Source: Bacillus zhangzhouensis (GTDB taxonomy: Bacteria; Bacillota; Bacilli; Bacillales; Bacillaceae). From it: a stretch of 64,000 nt of DNA. Where the stretch lies: positions 1-64,000 of the forward strand of contig NZ_JOTP01000007.1 of NCBI RefSeq assembly GCF_000715205.1, written 5' to 3'. Both the position numbers and the translations under genes were made by a program. The notes beneath the pieces are model-generated. The model did not search any database. It saw only the letters and a program-made list of their open reading frames with translations, and was not told where the DNA came from. This document shows, one piece after another, positions 1-8,089 of the stretch; position 1 is the stretch's first letter; the number at the start of each line of letters is the position of its first letter.

Positions 1-10
1 CTGAAAAGAA

Positions 11-49
11 GACAAAGGGCTAAAATAAAGATCATTTTAGTCCTTTGTC
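11..49. repeat. Long inverted repeat (16-bp arms)
   Basis: Arms at 11-26 (GACAAAGGGCTAAAAT) and 34-49 are complementary with one mismatch around a 7-nt loop. There is no T-run directly after it. It lies just before a conventional terminator and could be a 3' end structure of a gene outside the window or a protein-binding palindrome. Confidence 0.7.
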
Positions 50-59
50 AACAGTCTAT

Positions 60-87
60 AGCTGCCTATGATTAGGGAGCTTTTTTT
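60..87 (+). terminator. Intrinsic terminator of the gene left of the window
   Basis: Stem AGCTGCCTA / TAGGGAGCT with a TGAT loop and one mismatch is followed by seven T residues. It ends a plus-strand transcript entering from outside the window and faces the convergent hydratase gene. Confidence 0.75.
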
Positions 88-97
88 ATGTTCGATT

Positions 98-472
98 CTA
101 TTTCAAAATCACACCTTCACTTTTCCCAGTAATTACTTCTTCTCCATGCTGGTTGATATAGCGAGAAAAAAGATGCACACGATCATATTGTTCAAGGGAT
201 TCCACTTTGGTGACGGTCATCTGACAAGTAATGGTATCTCCCGTGTAAACGGGGCGGAAGAAGGTACAGGTCACGTCTTGACCAATAAAATGAAACTGAC
301 CACCTAGCTTAGTGGCCAGACTTGCCGTGAGAAAGCCGTGAACCATTCGCCGCCCCTGGTCATCAAGCTCGGTATGGTGTTTGCCGAGATCACCTGTCAT
401 TTCTCCGAATTGAATCACGTCTTCGTGTGTATAGGTTCTGCTTGTTTGAAACTGATCACCTGGTTGAATCAT
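98..472 (-). CDS. MaoC-like hot-dog dehydratase, probable (R)-enoyl-CoA hydratase
   Basis: A 124-residue protein of the single-domain MaoC hot-dog family, which hydrates 2-enoyl-CoA or acyl carrier substrates in the cytosol. The seen signature is the D-x4-H type hydratase segment: FGEMTGDLGKHHTELD near residues 23-38, followed by VHGFLTASL. The start at 472 is preferred because AAAGGAGCTGAAGG lies just upstream. A longer frame to 553 lacks such a site and runs through a putative operator. A FadR-like palindrome at 511-528 suggests a role in fatty-acid degradation. The exact substrate is not determined. Confidence 0.8.
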   Translation of the reverse strand: MIQPGDQFQTSRTYTHEDVIQFGEMTGDLGKHHTELDDQGRRMVHGFLTASLATKLGGQFHFIGQDVTCTFFRPVYTGDTITCQMTVTKVESLEQYDRVHLFSRYINQHGEEVITGKSEGVILK

Positions 473-510
473 CTTTCCTTCAGCTCCTTTTTTTAAATGT
501 ACCAAAGGAA

Positions 511-528
511 TGAATGAATGTACATTCA
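511..528. promoter_or_regulatory. Candidate FadR (YsiA) box
   Basis: TGAATGAATGTACATTCA has half-sites TGAATG and CATTCA separated by 6 bp, matching the remembered Bacillus FadR operator TGAATG-N6-CATTCA. It lies about 40 bp upstream of the hydratase start at 472, overlapping the expected promoter. A perfect 18-bp palindrome also covers 513-530. The regulator assignment is inference. Confidence 0.55.
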
Positions 529-697
529 TTTTCAAGCGATAGGTCTTCATCATTAATTTGAGAGCAAAAGAGGAGGTATCTCTGCAACTCCTTTGCTAAA
601 AAGAAAACATGCAGTTTCATATCGTGTAATCTAGTAGAAAAGTTCATACACTTATCGGGTCCGATGGCCTGTTCTTTTTCTCATATTCACATTTCTT

Positions 698-742
698 TTG
701 ACTCCTCTCTTGATTATTAGTACCATTTTATTAACCAGTTAA
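698..742 (+). promoter_or_regulatory. Promoter and TTAAC-type operator of marR-like gene
   Basis: TTGACT (698-703), 17-bp spacer, TACCAT (721-726). Just downstream, TTAAC-CA-GTTAA (731-742) is an inverted repeat placed where an autorepressor would bind. Confidence 0.55.
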
Positions 743-756
743 GAGTGGAGGTTCAG

Positions 757-1215
757 ATGGAAACAAACGAGCAGATTGTCTTAAAAGCGATTCAAGATCT
801 GATTATGCATAGGGAAAAGAGACGAAACGATCCAACAGATCCACTGATTACCACGACTGATACACTCAAGCAAGATTGGACACTCACACAGCTTCACATT
901 TTATCGATGATTCAAGCCAATCCAAACGAATCAAATAATACATTTCTTTCTCAACAACTGAAACTATCAAAACCAGCCATTACAAAGGCTGTGAAAAAAC
1001 TAATCGAAAAAGGCATGGTGGACTATTGCCACCGGCAAGGTGATAAGAAATCTGTCTATTATTCACTGACAGAGGAAGGCACGCAATTGGCGGCGCTACA
1101 TGATGAACTTCATGAAAAAGCAGTCACATCCTATTTAGAATTCCTACATCAATTTAATGAAGATGAATTACAAGTGATTGAACGCTTCTTAAAGGCGTGG
1201 AAGGAAAAGATATAG
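757..1215 (+). CDS. MarR-family transcriptional regulator
   Basis: A 152-residue winged-helix regulator. The HTH lies around residues 60-105 (LTQLHILSMIQAN, then LSQQLKLSKPAITKAVKKL), followed by the beta-wing (YCHRQGDKKSVYYSLTEEG) and the C-terminal dimerisation helix. The start at 757 has GGAG six bases upstream; an in-frame GTG at 745 overlaps that site. It is monocistronic: promoter at 698-726, terminator at 1226-1264. The TTAAC inverted repeat in its leader suggests autoregulation. Ligand and targets cannot be told from sequence. Confidence 0.85.
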   Translation: METNEQIVLKAIQDLIMHREKRRNDPTDPLITTTDTLKQDWTLTQLHILSMIQANPNESNNTFLSQQLKLSKPAITKAVKKLIEKGMVDYCHRQGDKKSVYYSLTEEGTQLAALHDELHEKAVTSYLEFLHQFNEDELQVIERFLKAWKEKI

Positions 1216-1225
1216 ATAAAAAAAG

Positions 1226-1264
1226 ACCGAAATCATCATACAAACTAGATGATTTCGGTTTTTT
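1226..1264 (+). terminator. Terminator of marR-like gene
   Basis: Perfect 12-bp stem ACCGAAATCATC / GATGATTTCGGT followed by a T-run, just after the stop codon. Confidence 0.9.
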
Positions 1265-1328
1265 ATATATGGTAAAATTAACATATATTGACGTTATTCT
1301 TGATCATGATCAAAAGGAGGGAGCCTCA

Positions 1329-1574
1329 TTGGAGAAAGAAATGATAGGAAATTTTAAAAAGTACGTGTTCATCATGCCATTCGTTGGATTGTTTGTCAGT
1401 TTGCTATTATTTGTTTATTTTTTTGGCATTACAGGAGTTGAAGAGCCGATTTGGGCGGCTGCTTTGTATTGTGCTCTGCCTTTTTTGGGGTACACGATAT
1501 TCTGTTTGCCATTATGTATCTATTTTTCGGTCAGCAAAAAACACTCAATCCATAGAAATGAGGAACATACGTGA
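1329..1574 (+). CDS. Small two-helix membrane protein
   Basis: An 81-residue protein with two strongly hydrophobic stretches (VFIMPFVGLFVSLLLFVYFF and AALYCALPFLGYTIFCLPL) and a short basic C-terminus. TTG is the start: AAGGAGG ends 8 bases before it, while upstream codons would read through the preceding terminator. The stop overlaps the GTG of the DUF523 gene by 4 bp, so the two are translationally coupled. No family recognised. Confidence 0.7.
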   Translation: MEKEMIGNFKKYVFIMPFVGLFVSLLLFVYFFGITGVEEPIWAAALYCALPFLGYTIFCLPLCIYFSVSKKHSIHRNEEHT

Positions 1575-2032
1575 TTGTTGTCAGCGCTTGTCTTGCTGGA
1601 TTGAAGGTTCGTTATAATGGCAGTCACCGATTAGATCAGCGAATCGAGGAGCTTGTTCAGGAAGGTAAGGCGGTCACGGTCTGTCCCGAGCTGCTAGGCG
1701 GCTTCTCCACGCCAAGGCCTCCAGCAGAAATTATTGGCGGCGATGGATATGATGTATTACAGGGCATTGCCTCTGTTGTCGATGTGCATGGAACTGATGT
1801 GACAGAGATGTATGTAAAAGGTGCACAAGCTACGCTTGAACAGGTTCAGTCTCTTGAAGCGACAGCGGTTGTGTTAAAAGAGTACAGCCCTTCTTGCGGC
1901 AGCCAGATGATTTATCGGGGTGATTTTAACGGTCAGACGAAGGCTGGAGATGGTGTGACGTCAGCTTTGCTGAAACAGCATGGGATTCAGGTGTTCTCTG
2001 AGGAGGATGAATGGACTTCGTTGTTTCTATAG
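1571..2032 (+). CDS. DUF523 family protein (YbbK-like)
   Basis: A 153-residue DUF523 protein. It begins with the characteristic VSACLAGLKVRYNG segment and contains the conserved SPSCGS motif near residues 107-112, so two conserved cysteines are present and may bind metal. The start is GTG at 1571, overlapping the preceding small membrane gene. The family is common in bacteria, sometimes fused to DUF1722. Biochemical function is not established. Confidence 0.85.
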   Translation: MIVVSACLAGLKVRYNGSHRLDQRIEELVQEGKAVTVCPELLGGFSTPRPPAEIIGGDGYDVLQGIASVVDVHGTDVTEMYVKGAQATLEQVQSLEATAVVLKEYSPSCGSQMIYRGDFNGQTKAGDGVTSALLKQHGIQVFSEEDEWTSLFL

Positions 2033-2061
2033 GTGTGACGTGAATAGAAGGAGGAGTTAGG

Positions 2062-2478
2062 TTGAAAAAGTGGATCATTGGTGTAGTTGTTGTTATTTTA
2101 ATTGGCATTGGCATTTATTTTATGATCAATGCGAAAACAGGCTCTTTTGATGATGTGGTCTCGATTGACAAAAACAAGGTGACTTCGATTCAAATTGAGC
2201 ATGATAATGAGCGTGTTGTGCTTGAAAAGAAAGAGGATATTCAAAAGCTTCTGAAGGAATTTTCAGGTATGAAATTAAAGAAAACGAATGAAGTTAAAAT
2301 AGCCTCCAAAGAATCTTATTGGATCAGAGTCTACGAGAATGAGAAGGAAACATATGGTCTAACTTTTTACGATCAAAGCTTTTTAGAGACATATGATTTT
2401 TCTAAAACGAAAGATCGAACCAGCGAATATCAAATCGTTGATGCCAACCAACTCGATATAGGAAAATATATTAAATAA
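2062..2478 (+). CDS. Membrane-anchored hypothetical protein
   Basis: A 138-residue protein with one N-terminal transmembrane helix (WIIGVVVVILIGIGIYFMI) and an extracytoplasmic domain of about 110 residues rich in Lys/Glu. It has no lipobox, so it is a signal-anchor protein. The start is TTG with AAGGAGGAG upstream. The C-terminal domain resembles generic small beta-rich secreted domains of Bacillus; no function is proposed. It follows the DUF523 gene by 29 bp and may share its transcript. Confidence 0.7.
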   Translation: MKKWIIGVVVVILIGIGIYFMINAKTGSFDDVVSIDKNKVTSIQIEHDNERVVLEKKEDIQKLLKEFSGMKLKKTNEVKIASKESYWIRVYENEKETYGLTFYDQSFLETYDFSKTKDRTSEYQIVDANQLDIGKYIK

Positions 2479-2574
2479 CACCAGTCGGTCTCTGAATGAT
2501 CGAACTTCATGCATGTTAAATAAAAAATTCGGGTATAGTGCTTGGTAAGTAAAAATGAAGCGGAGGTTTGTTTG

Positions 2575-3402
2575 ATGAGTGGATTAAAAGATACAGTCAC
2601 ATTAGCAAACGGAGTAAAAATGCCGAAGCTAGGCTTTGGTGTATGGCAAGTAAAAGATGGGGATGAGGCTGTAAATGCAGTCAAACACGCTCTTGAAGCG
2701 GGCTACCGAAGCATTGATACAGCAGCGGCTTATCAAAATGAAGAAGGGGTAGGCAAAGCCATTCAGCAATCAGGCATCTCTCGCGATGATCTGTTCATTA
2801 CGACAAAAGTTTGGAATCGTGATCAAGGCTATGAGTCAACACTCGAAGCCTTTGAAACAAGTATGAACAAGCTGGGACTGGATGTATTAGATCTTTATTT
2901 AATTCATTGGCCGGTTGAAGGCAAATATAAAGAGACATGGAAAGCGCTAGAGAAGCTGTATAAGGATGGACGCGTTCGAGCAATCGGGGTGTGTAATTTC
3001 CATCAGCATCATCTAGAGGATTTATTAGAAGGTGCAGAAGTCGTGCCGATGGTCAATCAAATTGAGCTTCATCCAAAGCTGACGCAGGAGCCTTTACGAG
3101 ACTACTGCAAAGCGAAAGGCATTCATGTAGAAGCGTGGTCGCCATTAGGCAGCGGGAAGCTTCTTAACCATCCGGTTCTTCAGGATATTGCGAAAAAACA
3201 TGACAAATCAGTGGCCCAAGTGATTCTTCGCTGGGACTTGCAGCATGGCATTATTACCATCCCGAAGTCTGTGACGAAGAGTCGAATCATTGAAAACACA
3301 CAAGTATTTGATTTTGAGCTATCCACACATGAGATGGGTGTCATCGATCAGTTAAATGAAGACGAGCGGACGGGTCCAGACCCAGATAACTTTGATTTTT
3401 AA
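2575..3402 (+). CDS. Aldo/keto reductase, AKR5 type (YvgN/YtbE-like)
   Basis: A 275-residue NADPH-dependent aldo/keto reductase with a TIM-barrel fold. Catalytic tetrad residues are visible: Asp in [11 protein letters not shown], Tyr in AAAY, Lys in TTKVWN and His in LIHWP. The C-terminal [13 protein letters not shown] segment binds the cofactor phosphate. The length and start NGVKMP-LGFGVW resemble Bacillus YvgN/YtbE, which reduce methylglyoxal and related aldehydes, so aldehyde detoxification is the likely role. The start at 2575 has GCGGAGG upstream. It is followed by a strong terminator. Confidence 0.88.
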   Translation: MSGLKDTVTLANGVKMPKLGFGVWQVKDGDEAVNAVKHALEAGYRSIDTAAAYQNEEGVGKAIQQSGISRDDLFITTKVWNRDQGYESTLEAFETSMNKLGLDVLDLYLIHWPVEGKYKETWKALEKLYKDGRVRAIGVCNFHQHHLEDLLEGAEVVPMVNQIELHPKLTQEPLRDYCKAKGIHVEAWSPLGSGKLLNHPVLQDIAKKHDKSVAQVILRWDLQHGIITIPKSVTKSRIIENTQVFDFELSTHEMGVIDQLNEDERTGPDPDNFDF

Positions 3403-3410
3403 CATGAAGA

Positions 3411-3441
3411 AAAGCACAGGCTGCGATGCCTGTGCTTTTTT
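3411..3441 (+). terminator. Terminator of aldo/keto reductase gene
   Basis: Perfect 11-bp stem AAAGCACAGGC / GCCTGTGCTTT and T-run. It faces the convergent dehydrogenase gene and may work in both directions. Confidence 0.9.
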
Positions 3442-3455
3442 GTTTGCCAGCATGT

Positions 3456-4538
3456 TCAGACGGTCTTTTTAGACTGAAACGTCTCAATGATTTGAATGGC
3501 GGCGACAATTTGCTCTTTGGAATAGTCACCCATCAAACAAAAGGTTTCATCTGTGCGTGCAGCATGGCTCGCCACCGTTTTTGCGGCTTCGTTTAGATCA
3601 GTCTTGATGCCAAGCTCATGCATATTTCTAGGTAATCCAAATGTTTGATAAAGCTCTAGTAATTTATCTACTTCTGTCATTCGGTTTTCTGCAGCAAGCT
3701 GAACGAGAATGCCATAGGCAACTTTTTGACCATGTAACACATGATGTGTTTCTTCAATAAACGTCAATCCATTATGGATGGCATGAGCTCCTGCCATTCT
3801 TCCATAGCGTCCCCCATAGCCTCCGACCGTGCCGGCTAATGTAATAATCGTATCTGTGACATCCGCAAATGCTTGCGAAAGCTGACCTGTTTTCAAGTTT
3901 TGGACAGCTTCTTCACTATGAGAAAGAAGAATATCTCGAACGTATACAGCTTGTTTTAGTGCAGCATGTACCATGAGCGGCAAGGAATCTTTTGCATTTC
4001 GAATAATGGCTTCCGCTTCGTACCATTTCGCCAGCGTATCACCAATTCCGCTCTGAAGGTAGGAAAGTGGAGATGTAAGCAAAAAGGTATGATCAATTAA
4101 GGTGAGATAGCTAGATCGCTTATGATAATCGACTCTCATGAAATTCCCTTTGTCATCATAAATGACGCTGAGCGGTGTAGACGCAGCACATGTACCTGGA
4201 ATCGTTGGAACCATGATCACTTCAATTTGAAGAGCATCAGCAACCGATTTGGCGGTGTCTAAAATAGTGCCGCCCCCGATCCCTATGATCACATCGGTTC
4301 CTTTTAGTTCTTCTGCAATTCCTGTGATCGCATTTGGTGAACTGTATCCTTTGTGCTGGACAACTGGCCAATGGGATGGGAGCTTTGTGTACTGTGAAAA
4401 AGCATGAAATGAATGATATCCAGTCACTACAGCGGGTGATTGAAAGGAAGAAACAAGTGAATCTAGTTCATGATAAATTCCCTTTTGAGAAATAAATTGG
4501 TTGGGACCGCTTCTGACGATATCTTCTGGTTGGATCAT
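3456..4538 (-). CDS. Iron-containing alcohol dehydrogenase, glycerol-dehydrogenase-like
   Basis: A 360-residue group III (metal-dependent) alcohol dehydrogenase. The nucleotide-binding GIGGGTILDTAK motif is followed by VPTIPGTCAA. Putative metal ligands are Asp in GIGDTLAKWYEA, His in GAHAIHNG and His in HGQKVAYG, as in glycerol dehydrogenases. The start at 4538 has AAAGGAGC upstream; a longer frame to 4580 has no site. It stands alone on the minus strand. Glycerol or another small diol/alcohol is the probable substrate, but related enzymes (for example glycerol-1-phosphate dehydrogenase) cannot be excluded. Confidence 0.8.
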   Translation of the reverse strand: MIQPEDIVRSGPNQFISQKGIYHELDSLVSSFQSPAVVTGYHSFHAFSQYTKLPSHWPVVQHKGYSSPNAITGIAEELKGTDVIIGIGGGTILDTAKSVADALQIEVIMVPTIPGTCAASTPLSVIYDDKGNFMRVDYHKRSSYLTLIDHTFLLTSPLSYLQSGIGDTLAKWYEAEAIIRNAKDSLPLMVHAALKQAVYVRDILLSHSEEAVQNLKTGQLSQAFADVTDTIITLAGTVGGYGGRYGRMAGAHAIHNGLTFIEETHHVLHGQKVAYGILVQLAAENRMTEVDKLLELYQTFGLPRNMHELGIKTDLNEAAKTVASHAARTDETFCLMGDYSKEQIVAAIQIIETFQSKKTV

Positions 4539-4737
4539 TGAGTTCTGCTCCTTTACAAAATCATATAGTCTATAAATCATCTCACTTTACAGAAAGTTCT
4601 GTCAAATTATCAGACAAAATGAGTAGATAGACCCTTCCGTTTTATGGAATTAAGCCGCTGTCATTGCCTTTAGGTATGTATTTCCTGTATGATAAAGAAC
4701 GGTATGTTCTCATTAAATTTAAGAGGTGTTTATATAT

Positions 4738-5706
4738 ATGGAAAAACAATATCGTGTATTACTTTACTATCAATATGTCCCCATCGAGGACCCAGAAACG
4801 TTTACAGCAGAGCACCTAGCATTCTGTAAGGAGCTTGGTTTGTTAGGCCGTATTCTTGTTTCATCAGAAGGTATAAACGGAACAGTTTCAGGAACCATTG
4901 AGCAAACGGACAAGTACATGCAAGCGTTAAAAGAAGATCCACGCTTTGCGTCTATGCCGATTAAAATTGACGAAGCAGATGGTCATGCGTTCAAGAAAAT
5001 GCACGTCCGCCATCGTAATGAATTGGTGAATCTAAGCCTTGAAGATGACGTGAATCCGTTAGAACTAACAGGTAAACATCTCAGCCCGGTTGAATTTTAC
5101 GAGCAAATGCAATCACCTGATACAGTGGTCATTGATGCGCGTAATGATTATGAATTTGATGTTGGTCACTTCAGAGGTGCGGTTCGTCCTGATATTGAGA
5201 CATTCCGTGAATTGCCTGAGTGGATTCGTGACAACAAGGAGATTCTTGAAGGGAAAAAAATCCTGACTTATTGCACAGGCGGCGTCCGCTGTGAGAAATT
5301 CTCAGGCTGGTTAAAGCGTGAAGGCTTCGAAGATGTATCTCAGCTTGACGGCGGGATTGTCACTTACGGAAAAGACCCGGAAGTCCAAGGTAAGCTATGG
5401 GACGGTCAATGTTATGTGTTCGATAACCGTCTAACTGTGCCAGTCAATCAAACAGAGCACGTGGTTGTCGGAAAAGATTTCTTCACCGGTGAGCCTTGCG
5501 AGCGTTATGTAAACTGTGCGAACCCTGCATGTAACCGCAAAATCATTGCAACTGAAGAAAGTGAGCATAAGTATATGCGCAGCTGCAGCCATGAATGTCG
5601 TACAAGCGAACGTAATCTTTATGTGAAGCAGCACAATCTGTCTGAAGAAGAAGTACAAGAAAGACTAGCTGTGATTGAAAAAGAACAAGCGATTTCACAA
5701 GGATAG
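4738..5706 (+). CDS. trhO: tRNA uridine(34) hydroxylase TrhO (YbfQ, rhodanese family)
   Basis: A 322-residue protein matching the TrhO/UPF0176 family, which makes 5-hydroxyuridine at tRNA wobble position 34. It has an N-terminal acylphosphatase-like domain, then a rhodanese domain with catalytic Cys179 in CTGGVRC. A C-terminal cysteine-rich segment ([13 protein letters not shown], then CSHEC) probably binds zinc. The start at 4738 has AGAGGTG upstream. It is monocistronic with two tandem terminators behind it. Length and order of domains match the Bacillus YbfQ protein. Confidence 0.93.
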   Translation: MEKQYRVLLYYQYVPIEDPETFTAEHLAFCKELGLLGRILVSSEGINGTVSGTIEQTDKYMQALKEDPRFASMPIKIDEADGHAFKKMHVRHRNELVNLSLEDDVNPLELTGKHLSPVEFYEQMQSPDTVVIDARNDYEFDVGHFRGAVRPDIETFRELPEWIRDNKEILEGKKILTYCTGGVRCEKFSGWLKREGFEDVSQLDGGIVTYGKDPEVQGKLWDGQCYVFDNRLTVPVNQTEHVVVGKDFFTGEPCERYVNCANPACNRKIIATEESEHKYMRSCSHECRTSERNLYVKQHNLSEEEVQERLAVIEKEQAISQG

Positions 5707-5784
5707 AGGGAACCCCCTTTATCCTTTTTTCTTTGCGGGATAGTTGTTCATAAGGAAGAGGAAGTCATTACCTCTTTCTTTTTT
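5699..5784 (+). terminator. Two tandem terminators after trhO
   Basis: First hairpin AAGGATA / ATCCTTTTTT (5699-5730), second GAAGAGG / CCTCTTTC followed by T-run (5755-5784). Confidence 0.75.
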
Positions 5785-6048
5785 GTTTTGTTTTTTTCAA
5801 AATAAGGGTAAAGGTAGTTAATCAGTCTAATAGATTGAACCGTTGAAAAAGCGCTCTCTGTTGAAATGAGCATGTTCGACTATTTCAGAAAATGAAGAAT
5901 TGAGAGATAATATAACAGGCGAAAAAATGAACAAGGATAAAGGTTCATTTTAGAAAATATTTTCCAATTGAATGAAAAGGGAACGGCTATGAAAGAAAGA
6001 CGCTTGCTCGACACATGCTCTGTATTTTAATCGAAAGGTGTTATGAAC
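5707..6048 (+). other. Intergenic leader upstream of permease gene
   Basis: This 342-bp stretch has no gene. It holds the trhO terminators and a perfect hairpin: AAAATGAAC (5924-5932), a 10-nt loop, and GTTCATTTT (5943-5951), followed by an AT-rich tract. The hairpin could attenuate or protect the permease mRNA. No known riboswitch class was recognised. Confidence 0.6.
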
Positions 6049-7668
6049 ATGAATCATTTGCATCGTAGGATGGGAACTTTCGCTTTAATGATGGTAGGTC
6101 TTGGCTCAATCATTGGTTCAGGATGGCTCTTCGGTGCTTGGCGTGCCGCCCAAATCGCCGGTCCTGCTGCTATTTTGTCCTGGTTGATTGGGATGGTTGT
6201 GATTTTATTTATCGCTTTGTCTTATAGTGAACTCGGATCAATGTTTCCAGAGGCAGGCGGAATGGTTAAATATACGCAATATTCACACGGTTCTTTTATC
6301 GGGTTTATCGCAGCATGGGCGAACTGGATCGCGATTGTCTCTGTTATTCCTGTTGAGGCGGTTGCTTCCGTCCAGTACATGAGCTCATGGCCTTGGGAGT
6401 GGGCAAAGTGGACAAGTCACTTGGTCACAAAAGGAGTTTTGACGACAGAAGGGCTCATGGTCGCTAGTGTGCTTCTTGTGATTTACTTTCTGCTCAATTA
6501 TTGGACAGTTGGGTTATTTTCAAAAGCCAATACATTTATTACAGTGTTTAAAATTATCATTCCAGGATTAACAATTGGTGCGCTCTTATTCGTAGGTTTT
6601 CATAGTGAGAATTTCACTTCTGGAACAAGTATTGCCCCAAACGGCTGGGCCAGTGTGCTGACAGCTGTTGCGACATCAGGGATTGTGTTTGCCTTCAATG
6701 GCTTCCAAAGCCCGATTAATATGGCTGGTGAGGCAAAAAATCCAGGCCGCTCGATTCCAATTGCGATTGTAGGGTCGATTTTGATTGCAACTGTCATCTA
6801 TGTGCTTTTGCAAATCGCCTTTATTGGGGCGGTCGATCCATCCATGATTGTGAATGGGTGGGGGCATTTGAATTTTAACTCACCATTTGCTGACCTTGCC
6901 ATTGCGCTTGGGATTAACTGGCTTGTCCTGATTTTATATGCGGATGCATTTGTGTCACCTTCTGGAACAGGCATTACGTATACCGCGACGACGTCTCGTA
7001 TGATTTATGGAATGGAAAAAAACAAATACATGCCAAGTGTGCTTGGCCGTCTGCACCCTATTTACGGCGTGCCTCGCCAAGCGATGTTTTTTAACTTAGG
7101 CGTATCGTTTATCTTTCTGTTTTTATTTAGAGGCTGGGGTGTACTTGCTGAAATCATCTCTGTCGCGACACTTATTTCTTATCTGACAGGACCAGTTACT
7201 GTCATGACGCTGAGAAAGACAGGGGCGGATTTATATCGTCCATTGCGAATTAAAGGGCTCAGCATTATTGCTCCTCTAGGCTTTGTGTTTGCATCATTGA
7301 CGATGTATTGGGCGAGATGGCCGTTAACAGGTCAGGTGCTGTTCATTATTCTCATTGGTCTTCCCATCTATTTTTACTATCAAGCAAAAGTGAAGTGGAA
7401 GGGCTTTGGCCGCAACTTTAAGGCCGGTGCTTGGATGGTTGTGTATTTACTTGTGATGATGACCATTTCCTGTCTTGGCAGTGACAAATTCGGGGGCTAC
7501 AATGTGATTCATTATGGCTGGGATATGGCACTCATAGCGGTCGTTGCCTTGCTATTTTATATGTGGGCACTCAAAAGCGGATTTGAAACAGAGTTTTTAG
7601 AAGACGCGAGAAAAATCAATGATGAACTGCGTACTTCTCAGAAAGAAGCAGCATCATCAAAAGAATAA
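6049..7668 (+). CDS. ybeC: APC-family amino-acid permease YbeC
   Basis: A 539-residue integral membrane protein of the amino acid-polyamine-organocation superfamily with about 12 hydrophobic segments. The N-terminus carries the APC signature GLGSIIGSGWLFG and the GGMVKYTQYSHG segment. Length and sequence agree with Bacillus YbeC, close to the aspartate:proton symporter YveA, so acidic amino-acid uptake is likely but unproven. Of two adjacent ATGs, 6049 has AAAGGTG at correct spacing and 6043 is too close. The gene is monocistronic, followed by a strong terminator. Confidence 0.85.
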   Translation: MNHLHRRMGTFALMMVGLGSIIGSGWLFGAWRAAQIAGPAAILSWLIGMVVILFIALSYSELGSMFPEAGGMVKYTQYSHGSFIGFIAAWANWIAIVSVIPVEAVASVQYMSSWPWEWAKWTSHLVTKGVLTTEGLMVASVLLVIYFLLNYWTVGLFSKANTFITVFKIIIPGLTIGALLFVGFHSENFTSGTSIAPNGWASVLTAVATSGIVFAFNGFQSPINMAGEAKNPGRSIPIAIVGSILIATVIYVLLQIAFIGAVDPSMIVNGWGHLNFNSPFADLAIALGINWLVLILYADAFVSPSGTGITYTATTSRMIYGMEKNKYMPSVLGRLHPIYGVPRQAMFFNLGVSFIFLFLFRGWGVLAEIISVATLISYLTGPVTVMTLRKTGADLYRPLRIKGLSIIAPLGFVFASLTMYWARWPLTGQVLFIILIGLPIYFYYQAKVKWKGFGRNFKAGAWMVVYLLVMMTISCLGSDKFGGYNVIHYGWDMALIAVVALLFYMWALKSGFETEFLEDARKINDELRTSQKEAASSKE

Positions 7669-7674
7669 AGGAAC

Positions 7675-7706
7675 GGCTGCCTGAACATTGCGGGCAGCCT
7701 TTTTTA
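7675..7706 (+). terminator. Terminator of ybeC
   Basis: Stem GGCTGCC / GGCAGCC with 11-nt loop and T-run; overlaps the 3' end of the convergent small gene. Confidence 0.9.
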
Positions 7707-7904
7707 TTTTGATGAGCTATGCATCACATGCCGCTTTAGCCAAGTGGTGACACCGTGTAAAACAGCCGCTGTGACCAGTGAGATGAGCACATATCTCCAT
7801 AGCTGATTCAAGCCTTGTCCGCTAAGCCAATAAACTATTCCTAGAAAAACGAGGGTGAAGATGAGCATGAATAAAAAAGATGCTGACCAGAAAAAATTCT
7901 TCAT
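7704..7904 (-). CDS. Small two-helix membrane protein
   Basis: A 66-residue protein with two hydrophobic segments (SASFLFMLIFTLVFLGIVYWL and YVLISLVTAAVLHGVTTWL) and a short basic tail KRHVMHSSSK. The start at 7904 is fixed by AAGGAGGAGA immediately upstream; the longer frame to 8015 overlaps the divergent licT promoter. It is convergent with ybeC and divergent from licT. No family recognised. Confidence 0.7.
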   Translation of the reverse strand: MKNFFWSASFLFMLIFTLVFLGIVYWLSGQGLNQLWRYVLISLVTAAVLHGVTTWLKRHVMHSSSK

Positions 7905-8020
7905 AGACGGTCTCCTCCTTGGGGTATTGTATGCAGGCTGATGGAGGATCAGACCAGCAATGAAGAAGTAGAAATATTTATGAAATCTATTGCAAAAGTC
8001 AGATAAAAACACCAAGTGAT

Positions 8021-8049
8021 TTGACAGTTGTGTTAAGATGAGAGATATT
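8021..8049 (+). promoter_or_regulatory. Candidate sigA promoter of licT
   Basis: TTGACA (8021-8026), 17-bp spacer, GATATT (8044-8049), about 40 bp upstream of the licT coding region. Confidence 0.5.
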
Positions 8050-8089
8050 TTGAGTGAAGATTGTGGGTCATAGACGGAGGTGTTTGGAG

